Assembly: GCF_030580955.1 (NCBI RefSeq)
Contig: NZ_JAUQON010000017.1
Location: 53,560-117,559, forward strand
DNA: 64,000 nt
Direction of reading: 5' to 3'
DNA from: Hymenobacter convexus
GTDB lineage: Bacteria > Bacteroidota > Bacteroidia > Cytophagales > Hymenobacteraceae
The notes beneath the pieces are model-generated. The model did no database searches. It saw only the letters and a program-made list of their open reading frames with translations, and was not told the origin of the DNA. Shown here piece after piece: positions 17,590-26,009 of this stretch (position 1 is its first letter; each line of letters opens with the position of its first letter). Both the position numbers and the translations under genes were made by a program.

Positions 17590-18027
17590 TTAATTAGGCA
17601 ATTCTTCGCAGCTGGTGGTCGACACGTTGCGCAGGAGCAGGTGCGGAATCGGGCTTTTCACGCCGTCGAAGTTGTTGCACATCAGTCCGTTCCACCGTCG
17701 GTTGGGGTCGTCTTCGTAAATGAAATACAGGCGCTGACCATCGAATGACTTATTCAGAATCTGGCTGAATTCGCTGGAATTGACGATTGCAATAACGTTG
17801 TTGCCGATGAGGGAATCGCCCGGCACATTCCTTCCCAAATTCACTTTCGCCCGCAGCGCAGGCGCGCCAATCGGAAAGGCCGGGTCGACTTCTATCAGCA
17901 TACCATCAACGCAGCTGCCGCGTAGGACGGTGCCAGACAGGCAGGGCGGATTTTTCTGCTTTTGGCAGCTCAGGGAGGTGCTCAGCGCCAGCCCAGCCAA
18001 GCTCATAAAGAGAAATCTGTACAACAT
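17590..18027 (-). CDS. Small lipoprotein, tandem paralogue B
   Basis: 145 residues from ATG at 18027. A signal peptide with lipobox ALSTSLSC (Cys21) is followed by a Cys-containing domain: SGTVLRGSCVDGMLIEVDP, a central NNVIAIVNSS strand, GQRLYFIYEDDP and a closing RNVSTTSCEELPN. The upstream neighbour (18211-18645) is homologous over the whole length. Function is unknown; four conserved cysteines suggest two disulfides in the periplasm. A longer ORF reaching 18207 exists but would put the signal peptide in the middle of the protein. Confidence 0.8.
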   Translation of the reverse strand: MLYRFLFMSLAGLALSTSLSCQKQKNPPCLSGTVLRGSCVDGMLIEVDPAFPIGAPALRAKVNLGRNVPGDSLIGNNVIAIVNSSEFSQILNKSFDGQRLYFIYEDDPNRRWNGLMCNNFDGVKSPIPHLLLRNVSTTSCEELPN

Positions 18028-18154
18028 GGCAAGTGGATTGGTTTTCAATGCGCTGACCGCCGTTAGGCTAGCTGCGTTGCACCAGTCACTAAAAGAATCG
18101 GCGGCCCGGTCTGGGTCGCCAATTTTTTTAGTGCCAGCCAGTGCTGAGGGGTAA

Positions 18155-18183
18155 ATACATGCCTGCTTGGCAAACTGTATACA
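18155..18183 (-). other. Possible remnant of the yceI 3' end
   Basis: On the minus strand CAGTTTGCCAAGCA is shared exactly with the last codons of yceI (18832-18855), followed in both by GC and a similar GTA(A/T)TTAC run. It lies between the two homologous lipoprotein genes, just where a tandem duplication that included the end of yceI would leave it. Confidence 0.45.
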
Positions 18184-18210
18184 GGCAACAACCAAAGCTG
18201 AAAACAAAAC

Positions 18211-18645
18211 TTAGTTGGCCTGCACCGAATCGCAGGACAGTGTCGAGACGTTGCTGAGTGTCACGATGGGCACGGGCGTGGTGGTGCCGTCGGCGGCCAG
18301 GCAGGCCATCCCGGGATTGGTCTGCGTGCTGGTGTAGGTGAAGTGGAGGCGCTTGCCCACGCGACCCAGGTTGCGCAGGCTGCCCGAATTGGCCACCGAT
18401 ACCACGTTGCTGCCTAAAAATTGGTTGCCGTACACCGAAACCGCCCGCGCGCCAATGGGATAAGCCGGGTCTACATTAACCAACACGCCCAGCCTGCAGG
18501 TGGTGGCTACCACCGTGCCGCTGTAGCATCTGGGCATTTCGGGGAGGTAACAGTCCGGTGTAGGTGTAGGGCTGGCTTTTTTGCAGCCAAGGAGGGAGCC
18601 AGCCAGCAGTGCGGCCAGGCCAAGAGCGGAAGAAGTACGCAGCAT
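18211..18645 (-). CDS. Small lipoprotein, tandem paralogue A
   Basis: 144 residues from ATG at 18645, with lipobox LAGSLLGC (Cys21). The mature part aligns with the downstream paralogue: SGTVVATTCRLGVLVNVDP, AYPIGARAVS, SNVVSVANSGSL, GKRLHFTYTS and LSNVSTLSCDSVQAN. It is probably anchored in the inner leaflet of the outer membrane or at the surface. The family is not known to me. A strong terminator (18722-18760) and a palindromic repeat separate it from yceI. Confidence 0.82.
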   Translation of the reverse strand: MLRTSSALGLAALLAGSLLGCKKASPTPTPDCYLPEMPRCYSGTVVATTCRLGVLVNVDPAYPIGARAVSVYGNQFLGSNVVSVANSGSLRNLGRVGKRLHFTYTSTQTNPGMACLAADGTTTPVPIVTLSNVSTLSCDSVQAN

Positions 18646-18721
18646 GAGCGGAACTGGAAAAGGGCGGTTTTCGGAATTATAGCCCTGACCGGCCGCCGCC
18701 GCGCCGCGTTGCACCGCGCAC

Positions 18722-18760
18722 AAAAAAAGCGGCAGCCTCCGAAGAAGCCGCCGCTTTTTT
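18722..18760. terminator. Bidirectional terminator downstream of yceI
   Basis: AAAAAAGCGGC and GCCGCTTTTTT pair around a loop of about 16 bases (AGCCTCCGAAGAAGCC can pair further). The T run on both strands fits an intrinsic terminator. It lies upstream of the lipoprotein pair and after yceI. Confidence 0.75.
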
Positions 18761-18826
18761 GTAGCGTGGACGCTGTGAGTCCGCGCATCGTTCGGGCAAG
18801 GCGCGGACTCGCAGCGTCCACGCTAC
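18761..18826. repeat. Palindromic repeat pair, TGGAC-CTGCGAG family, copy 2
   Basis: A 26-bp inverted repeat with one mismatch, beginning GTAGCGTGGACGCTGTGAGT and ending with its complement CGTCCACGCTAC. It has the same outer sequence as the repeat at 8694-8772, but T/G and C/T changes occur in the inner hairpin. It abuts the terminator after yceI. Confidence 0.85.
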
Positions 18827-18831
18827 GGTAA

Positions 18832-19392
18832 TTACGCTTGCTTGGCAAACTGCACGTTGGCAATCAGCTTCACGTCGTCGCCCAGCACGATGGCGCCGGC
18901 TTCGGTGATGCCGCCCCAGGTGAGGCCGAATTCCTTGCGGTTGATTTTGCCGGTTACCTCGAAGCCGGCCTTATGGTTGCCGTAGAAATCGACGGCCGAG
19001 CCGCCGTATTCGGCCTCCAGGGTCACGGGCTTGGTCACGTCTTTCATCGTGAGGTTGCCGGTGATTTTGTAGCCGTCGCCGTCTTTCACGAAGGAAGTCG
19101 ACTCGAACTTGATGGTCGGGAATTTGGCCGCGTCGAAGAATTCTTCGCCTTTCAGGTGGCCGTCGCGCATTTCCTGGTTGGTGTCGATGCTGTCTACGTC
19201 GAGCGAAAACTCTACCTGGGCATTGGCAAAGTTGTCGTCACTCTCGCTCTGCATCGAGCCCTGGAAGGACTTAAACGAGCCCGTGACGGTGGAAATAACG
19301 AGGTGCTTGATTTTGAACTGCACTTCGGAGTGCGTGGGGTCCAGCGTCCATTTGGTGGCGGTGGTGGCGGCGGAAGCGGTGGTTTCAGACAT
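18832..19392 (-). CDS. YceI-family lipid-binding protein, cytoplasmic form
   Basis: 186 residues forming a YceI lipocalin-like barrel: TKWTLDPTHSEVQFKIKHL, TVTGSFKSFQG, the EMRDGHLKGEEFFDAAKFP hallmark, GNLTMKDVTKPV and FGLTWGGITEAG. The family binds isoprenoid or other lipids. Unlike Escherichia coli YceI it has no signal peptide, so it should be cytoplasmic. Start ATG at 19392. A TAGCTTTG -7 box and a near-perfect 29-bp palindrome lie upstream, indicating tight regulation by a dimeric repressor. The gene is followed by a repeat and a terminator. Confidence 0.92.
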   Translation of the reverse strand: MSETTASAATTATKWTLDPTHSEVQFKIKHLVISTVTGSFKSFQGSMQSESDDNFANAQVEFSLDVDSIDTNQEMRDGHLKGEEFFDAAKFPTIKFESTSFVKDGDGYKITGNLTMKDVTKPVTLEAEYGGSAVDFYGNHKAGFEVTGKINRKEFGLTWGGITEAGAIVLGDDVKLIANVQFAKQA

Positions 19393-19426
19393 GGCGGTTG
19401 GGGATTGAAAAGGTGAATTGAGAGTG

Positions 19427-19434
19427 CAAAGCTA
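19427..19434 (-). promoter_or_regulatory. -7 box of yceI
   Basis: TAGCTTTG on the minus strand matches TAnnTTTG. It lies about 35 bases upstream of the start codon and directly beside the palindrome at 19438-19466. Confidence 0.65.
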
Positions 19435-19437
19435 ACA

Positions 19438-19466
19438 GATGTATCGACATTTAATGTTGATACATC
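19438..19466. promoter_or_regulatory. 29-bp palindromic operator candidate upstream of yceI
   Basis: GATGTATCGACATT and AATGTTGATACATC form a near-perfect dyad around a central T; only one symmetric pair differs. It begins 3 bases upstream of the -7 box and covers the -33 region, an ideal position for repression. The arm style resembles MarR-type operators, which is inference; no MarR gene is in the window. Confidence 0.75.
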
Positions 19467-19506
19467 AATTTATTTTTCAGCCTCAACAACTCTTTCAGTA
19501 ATTGGT

Positions 19507-20841
<1,335 letters not shown>

Positions 20842-20961
20842 AAGGGGTGGGAATGAAGGAGTTTGAGAGGCGTAAGTTGGGTGGTTTGGAGTGTATTGCG
20901 GTTGGGTTGGGGCGGGAATAGTTGCGCAATCGTTCCCGACGGGTCAGGCCGTAGAAACGGA

Positions 20962-21074
20962 AAAGAACGTCATGCCGAGCGCAGCCGAGGCATCTCGCGT
21001 GCAGTAGTAAACCAATCGACTGGAATTGCTATTGCAAGCGAGATGCCTCGGCTACGCTCGGCATGACGTTCTTT
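20962..21074. repeat. Palindromic repeat pair with compensated arms (ATGCC/GGCAT)
   Basis: Left unit AAAGAACGTCATGCC at 20962, right unit ending GGCATGACGTTCTTT at 21074. Arms of about 37 bp are nearly complementary. In each unit the inner stem is ATGCC/GGCAT where the other copies have ATGCT/AGCAT, that is, both sides changed together. It lies between divergent genes, 35 bases from the start codon at 21109. Confidence 0.88.
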
Positions 21075-21108
21075 CGCAACCAATTTCAACCCCACGTTTC
21101 CGCTTCTC

Positions 21109-23988
21109 ATGCGTCTATTGCTGCTGCTGGGCCTGTTGGCGGCCGGCCCCGCGTACTCCCAAAGCCTGCCCGTATTGCCCCAAAACCCGCCGGAACTGCG
21201 CTGGCGCGAGGTGCGCACGCCGCACTTCTGGGTGCTGTATGCGGGGGGCATCGACACGGCGGCGCAGCGCACGGCCGGGCGCTTGGAGCAGTTGCACGGG
21301 CCCGATGTGGCCACGCTGGGCGTGAGCCCGCGGCCCATTTCGGTGGTGCTGCAGAACCAAACCACCGTGCCCAACGGCTTCGTGACGTTTCTGCCGCGCC
21401 ACGCCGAGTTCTTCACCACGCCGCAGCAGGGTTTCGGGCTGGGCACCGTCGATTGGCTCGATGGGCTGGTGGTACACGAGTTCCGGCACGTGGGGCAGTT
21501 TGAGAAAGCGCGGCAGGGCGTGGGCCGAGTGCTGGGCCCGCTGCTGGGCGACGGCGCGCTGGGCGTGGCCGCCGTGGGCGTGCCGCAGTGGTTTTTCGAG
21601 GGCGACGCGGTGGGCACCGAAACGGCCCTCACGCGCAGCGGGCGCGGGCGCATTCCCAATTTCAACGTGGGCTTGCGGGCCAATCTGCTGTCGGGCCGCC
21701 GCTATTCTTACCAAAAAGCGGTGAATGGCTCCCTGCGCGACAACGTGCCCGACTGGTACGTGCTGGGCTATTTCATGACGTCGTATTTGAAAGCGCACTA
21801 CGGCGCCGACGTCTGGTCGCGGGTGTTCGACCAGTACTACCGGTTTCCGTTCTATCCGTTTTCGTTTTCCAACGCCATCAAGCGCACCACCGGCCTGCGC
21901 GTGGAGCAGCTCTACGAGCGCAGCATGAGCGAAGTCGATTCGCTGTGGATGCGGCAGCACGGGGCGGCGGCCAGCCCCACTGAGCCGGCTTTTACAGAAG
22001 TAAAACTGCTGCGGCAGGAAGCGAAAAGCCCTGTTTTCACCCAATACCAATACCCGCAATACCTGACCGACAGCACGGTTTTGGCCCTGAAAACCGGTCT
22101 CGACGACATTCCACGTTTCGTGCGCCTGAGCCGACGCGGCGTGGAGCAAAAGGTGTTCACGCCTGGCCAGCTGAATATCCCCGAAATGCTGTCGGTGAAC
22201 GGGGGCAAGGCCGTGTGGCCGGAGTACCAGCAAGACGTTCGGTGGGGCCAGCGCATTGCCTCCGAGCTGAAGGTGCTGGATTTGCAAACCGGCCGGCTCA
22301 CGCGCCTTGGACGGGGCCGACGCTACACCGCCGCCGCCCTCTCGCCCGACGGCCGCCGCCTGGTGGCGGCCCGTACCGACGCGGCTTACCACCACGCCCT
22401 CGTCATTCTGGATGCCCAGACCGGGACCGAAATCCAGACCCTGTCCAACCCGCGCAACGACTTCTACCAGCAGCCCCGCTGGCACCCCGACGGCCGCCGC
22501 CTCGTGGCCGTGACGCTCAGCGCTGCTGGCAAAACCATCACCATCCTCGACCCCGCTACTGGCGCGGCCCGCAACCTTCTGCCCGTAGCCAATCTGAACC
22601 TGGCTAACCCGCAACCCTGGCGCGACTTCGTGCTTTATAACTCGTCGCAATCCGGCATCGACAACCTGTATGCTGTAAATGCCCGCACCGGGCGCACGTT
22701 CCGCGTCACGTCGCGGCCGTTTGGAGCTTACCACGCGGCCGTGGCGCCCGATGGCCGCACACTGGCTTTCCACGACTACCGGGCCCCCGGCGCGCGGGTG
22801 GTCGAAATACCGCTTGATTCCGCTGCCTGGACGCCCGTGCCCGTGGCCACGCAGGACACCGCCGGCCCTTACGCCGAAACCCTCACGGCCCAGGAGCCGG
22901 CCGGCGCCCGGGTGGCGGAACTGCTGGCCCGGCCCGATTCGGCCGGGCCGCGCTACGGGCTGCGGCGGTACTCGCCGCTGACGCACGCCTTCAACCTGTT
23001 CAGCTACGGCGTGGTGCAGAGCCCGAGCGGCAACACGGTGGCCGTGGGCCTGCGCTCGCAGGATTTGCTGAATACCACGCAGGTATTTGCCGGCCTGGGC
23101 TACGACCAGGTGGAGCGCACCTTCAACGTAACCGGGGCCGTGAGCTACCAGGGCCGCTACCCGGTGCTGGATGCCGACGTGACCTACGGCGGGCGCGATG
23201 TGTCGGTGCTGTACCGCGGCGCGGTGCTGCGCGACCAGTGGCAGTACGCCCGTCTCACGGCCGGGGTGCGCCTGCCGCTCACCCTCACCCATTCCAAATA
23301 CCTGCAGGCGCTCACGCTGGGTACTTATTTCCTGCACGAGCAGGTGTACAACTACGACCTGCCGGGCCGGCTCAGCTACGCCGAAGTGGGGCCCAACGCG
23401 CCGCTCAACGCCCTCCAAACCACCTTGGCCTACGCTACCCAGCTCAAGCGCAGCCTGCGCAGCGTGGCCCCGAAGTGGGGCGGTACTTTTCTGGGCACCT
23501 GGCGCACCACGCCCTTCGGCACCGGACTGCAGGCGCGGCAGTGGGGCACCCAGGTGGTGTTGTATCTGCCCGGCCTGGCCCGCAACCACGCCATCCGGCT
23601 GCGGGGCGGCTACCAGTGGCAGGACCAGCTGGAGTACCGCTTCGCCCCGGCCGTGTCGTTTCCGCGCGGCGAGGGCTACGTGAGCTTCGACCGGCTGGCC
23701 GTGGGCAGCCTCGATTACAACCTGCCGCTGGCATTCACGCACTGGGAATTGGGGCGCTGGCTCTACATCCAGCGCCTGCGGGCGGCTTTTTTCGGCGACA
23801 TCGCCCAGGGCAACGACGCACGCGGCTTCGCGGCCCAGCTCAACTACCGCAACATGGGCGTCGATGCGCTGGTGCTGTTCAACGTGCTGCGGCTGCGCAC
23901 GCCGGTAGAGGCGGGCGTGCGGGCTACGTATCGGAGCAATACCGGGCAGTGGCTGATTGAGCCGCTGGCGTTCAGCCTGCGGCTGTGA
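21109..23988 (+). CDS. Exported putative metallopeptidase with beta-propeller and C-terminal barrel
   Basis: 959 residues. A signal peptide (1-18, ending AYSQ) is followed by a gluzincin-like domain with HEFRH at 123-127 and the third-ligand motif WFFEGDA at 161-167, the spacing of peptidase-MA-type enzymes. Residues about 290-620 are repeated propeller blades of the TolB/PD40 type (ALSPDGRRLVAARTD, RWHPDGRRLVAV, AVAPDGRTLAFHD). The last 300 residues are rich in alternating aromatic/polar strands and end in LAFSLRL, with a terminal leucine-rich strand as in outer-membrane barrels. This suggests an outer-membrane protein with an internal protease and propeller. No family name is claimed for the whole; the domain reading is inference from motifs. 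Confidence 0.78.
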   Translation: MRLLLLLGLLAAGPAYSQSLPVLPQNPPELRWREVRTPHFWVLYAGGIDTAAQRTAGRLEQLHGPDVATLGVSPRPISVVLQNQTTVPNGFVTFLPRHAEFFTTPQQGFGLGTVDWLDGLVVHEFRHVGQFEKARQGVGRVLGPLLGDGALGVAAVGVPQWFFEGDAVGTETALTRSGRGRIPNFNVGLRANLLSGRRYSYQKAVNGSLRDNVPDWYVLGYFMTSYLKAHYGADVWSRVFDQYYRFPFYPFSFSNAIKRTTGLRVEQLYERSMSEVDSLWMRQHGAAASPTEPAFTEVKLLRQEAKSPVFTQYQYPQYLTDSTVLALKTGLDDIPRFVRLSRRGVEQKVFTPGQLNIPEMLSVNGGKAVWPEYQQDVRWGQRIASELKVLDLQTGRLTRLGRGRRYTAAALSPDGRRLVAARTDAAYHHALVILDAQTGTEIQTLSNPRNDFYQQPRWHPDGRRLVAVTLSAAGKTITILDPATGAARNLLPVANLNLANPQPWRDFVLYNSSQSGIDNLYAVNARTGRTFRVTSRPFGAYHAAVAPDGRTLAFHDYRAPGARVVEIPLDSAAWTPVPVATQDTAGPYAETLTAQEPAGARVAELLARPDSAGPRYGLRRYSPLTHAFNLFSYGVVQSPSGNTVAVGLRSQDLLNTTQVFAGLGYDQVERTFNVTGAVSYQGRYPVLDADVTYGGRDVSVLYRGAVLRDQWQYARLTAGVRLPLTLTHSKYLQALTLGTYFLHEQVYNYDLPGRLSYAEVGPNAPLNALQTTLAYATQLKRSLRSVAPKWGGTFLGTWRTTPFGTGLQARQWGTQVVLYLPGLARNHAIRLRGGYQWQDQLEYRFAPAVSFPRGEGYVSFDRLAVGSLDYNLPLAFTHWELGRWLYIQRLRAAFFGDIAQGNDARGFAAQLNYRNMGVDALVLFNVLRLRTPVEAGVRATYRSNTGQWLIEPLAFSLRL

Positions 23989-24020
23989 GGGAGGAGAGAG
24001 GGTAGGTGGGGAGAGAGAAA

Positions 24021-24142
24021 ATAAAAAGGCCGTCATGCTGAGCGCAGCCGAAGCATCTCTACCGCACAACGCAATCCAATTAAAGGGATTTACTGCTGCG
24101 GTAGAGATGCTTCGGCTGCGCTCAGCATGACGGCCTTTTTAT
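24021..24142. repeat. Palindromic repeat pair doubling as terminator
   Basis: Arms of about 46 bases starting ATAAAAAGGCCGTCATGCTG at 24021 and ending with the complement at 24142. The symmetry includes the A-rich and T-rich flanks, so the whole can act as a large two-way terminator between the convergent genes ending 23988 and 24154. Core GAGCGCAGCCGA in both units. Confidence 0.85.
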
Positions 24143-24153
24143 CTCTTAACCCT

Positions 24154-24987
24154 TTACAGCACCGTTTCGTGGTGCAGAAAGTGGTCCATCGCCGAAAGCG
24201 TTTGCTGGGGGGCACTGAGGTGGGGGCAGTGACCGCCGGTTTCGATGACCTTCATGCGGCTGTCGGCCAGCTGCTCGTTGATGTAGTGGCCCACGGCCAG
24301 CGGCGCGATGATGTCGTGGGCCGACTGCACGATGAGCGTGGGGATGGTGAGAAAACCCAATTCGGCGCGGGTGTCGGAGAAGAACGTGACGCGGGCGAAG
24401 TGCTTGGCGATTTCGGGGTTGGTGCGCACGAAGCTGTTGGTGAGGCCCATCACCAGTTCGGGGCTTTCCTGCTGGCCCATCATCACGGGCGCGAAGCCGT
24501 TGGCCCAGCCGTTGTAGTCGCCTTCCATGGCGGCCAGCAGCTCGTTGATGTCCTTCTGCTCGAAGCCGCCGGAATAGCCTTGCTCGTTGATAAAGCGCGG
24601 CGAGGGCGACACCAGCACCATTTTCGAGAACCGCTCGGGCTCGCGCACGGCCGCAATCACCCCAATCATGGAAGCCACCGAATGGCCCACGAACACCACG
24701 TCGTGCAGGGCCAGGGCGCTGAGCACCTCCAGCAAATCATCGGCGTGGCCGGCCAGGGTGCCGTGCTTGGCAGTGGGCTGGTAGGCGGTTTGGTCCGATT
24801 TGCCGGCCCCGATGAGGTCCATGAGCACGACCTGGTACTGGTCTTCGAAGTGCGGGGCCACGAGGCGCCAATCGCTCTGGTCGCCGCCGAGGCCGTGCAG
24901 GAAAACGATGGTGGGCTTATTGGGGCCGCTAACACCGGAAATGGTGACGTGACTGCGCTCCAGAATAGAAGTAGTGGAAGAATGCAT
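24154..24987 (-). CDS. RsbQ-like alpha/beta hydrolase
   Basis: 277 residues of the alpha/beta hydrolase fold. The Ser-Asp-His triad is visible: GHSVAS (Ser), SAHDIIAP (Asp) and TGGHCPHLSAP (His). The oxyanion region is FLHGLGGDQSDWR. The run LMDLIGAGKSDQTAY, SPSPRFIN with GGFEQKDINELL, and NGWANGFAP match the RsbQ/KAI2/D14 group, not esterases in general. In Bacillus RsbQ supports the PAS phosphatase RsbP in energy stress; no RsbP homologue adjoins it here. It may bind or hydrolyse a small hydrophobic signal. Cytoplasmic; start ATG at 24987. Confidence 0.88.
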   Translation of the reverse strand: MHSSTTSILERSHVTISGVSGPNKPTIVFLHGLGGDQSDWRLVAPHFEDQYQVVLMDLIGAGKSDQTAYQPTAKHGTLAGHADDLLEVLSALALHDVVFVGHSVASMIGVIAAVREPERFSKMVLVSPSPRFINEQGYSGGFEQKDINELLAAMEGDYNGWANGFAPVMMGQQESPELVMGLTNSFVRTNPEIAKHFARVTFFSDTRAELGFLTIPTLIVQSAHDIIAPLAVGHYINEQLADSRMKVIETGGHCPHLSAPQQTLSAMDHFLHHETVL

Positions 24988-25350
24988 AAATAGCGGTTCT
25001 TGGTTAAAGGAAACTTATTGTAAAGCAAAATCTACGGCAAAGGTCAAAAACTGGATTGATTGAATGAAGGATGTACTTGCCGGTGGTTAAAAAAATAGTT
25101 GAATACGATATTGTTATACCGGATAATCAGGCGATAAAAATTTTTATCGCTGGGCTATGGCTGGTTCTCGGGCATCTATTATTTGTAATTATTTGATGAT
25201 GCAATAGGCCTGTGCGCCGGAAGGCTTATCGGCCGCTGGTTGTTCAGTGGCCGGTGCGCTGCTCGTTGGCCGCCGAAAAGCTCAACCATAACCTTTGCCA
25301 AATGGCGGCGGTAAATTGGAACATCTCCTTCTCTTTCCCCCTCATTCTTT
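24988..25350. other. AT-rich non-coding interval with perfect palindrome
   Basis: No gene is apparent. The interval is markedly more AT-rich than its surroundings and holds the divergent promoters of the RsbQ-like gene and the DUF4136 gene (AACCTTTG near 25291). The palindrome at 25131-25150 is listed separately. Confidence 0.5.
25131..25150. promoter_or_regulatory. Perfect 20-bp palindrome
   Basis: GCGATAAAAATTTTTATCGC is fully self-complementary without a spacer. It lies in the AT-rich gap between divergent genes, about 145 bases from one start and 200 from the other. It could bind a dimeric protein; a terminator role is unlikely because there is no loop or gene end. Confidence 0.5.
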
Positions 25351-25947
25351 ATGATGAAATATTCGTTTGCGTGGGCGGTGCTGCTGCTGTGGCTCAGCGC
25401 CTGCTCGTCGGCTGTGAATGTAGAGCAGCAGCCCGGCGTCAATTTCGCCAACTACCACACTTACGCCTGGGCCGACACCGAGGTGCAAACCCAGGGCGAC
25501 CAGAACCCGCTGTTGCGCAGCCCCATCGCGCAGGAGCGCATCCAGCAGGCCATTGAGGGCGAGTTGAGCCAGCGCGGCCTGCGCCGCGTGGAGCGCAACC
25601 CCGATTTTTACCTCACCACCCACCTCTACGTGGAGCAGGCCGAGCGCACCGTGACCAACCCGCCGCCCGCCGGCTTTGCCTACCCCTACGCCGTGCGCTA
25701 CCGCGGCGCCCTGCTGCCCGTGAACTATGGCTACTGGTACTCGCCGGCCTACTACCAAACCACCCACACCGAGCAGTATCGCGAAGGCACGCTGGTGCTC
25801 GACTTCATCGACGCCAAAACCAACAACCTAGTGTGGCGCGGCTCCATGGCCGACCCCGTCGACGACCCCGCCCGCCTGGGCAAACAGTTTTCGGAAACCG
25901 CCAAGGACATTCTGGACAAGTTCCCGAAAGACAAAACCGGCTCCTGA
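25351..25947 (+). CDS. DUF4136 lipoprotein
   Basis: 198 residues with lipobox LLWLSAC (Cys18) after a short signal peptide. The mature part follows the DUF4136 pattern: PGVNFANYHTYAW at the N-terminus, a central ERNPDFYLTTHLYVEQ strand pair, an aromatic YWYSPAYYQT region and LVLDFIDAKTNNLVWRGS near the end, then a KQFSETAKDILDKFP helix. Proteins of this family are envelope lipoproteins of unknown role. Start at the first of two ATGs (25351). Confidence 0.9.
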   Translation: MMKYSFAWAVLLLWLSACSSAVNVEQQPGVNFANYHTYAWADTEVQTQGDQNPLLRSPIAQERIQQAIEGELSQRGLRRVERNPDFYLTTHLYVEQAERTVTNPPPAGFAYPYAVRYRGALLPVNYGYWYSPAYYQTTHTEQYREGTLVLDFIDAKTNNLVWRGSMADPVDDPARLGKQFSETAKDILDKFPKDKTGS

Positions 25948-25975
25948 GCTACCCGCCGCCCTATTGAAACGCACC

Positions 25976-26000
25976 ACGCCCGGCCCCCTCGGCCGGGCGT
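25976..26000. terminator. Hairpin between DUF4136 gene and ndh
   Basis: ACGCCCGGCC and GGCCGGGCGT form a perfect 10-bp stem around CCCTC. The T tract after it (TTGTTGTT) is weak, but placement between convergent genes supports termination. Confidence 0.6.
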
Positions 26001-26009
26001 TGTTGTTGC

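Noticed and set aside
18028..18207. Longer start for lipoprotein B
   Set aside because: It would place the signal peptide and lipobox inside the protein. The added residues include the putative yceI remnant.
21115..24069. Antisense open frame of 984 codons over the peptidase-propeller gene
   Set aside because: No motifs, and the sense frame has a signal peptide and a zinc motif.
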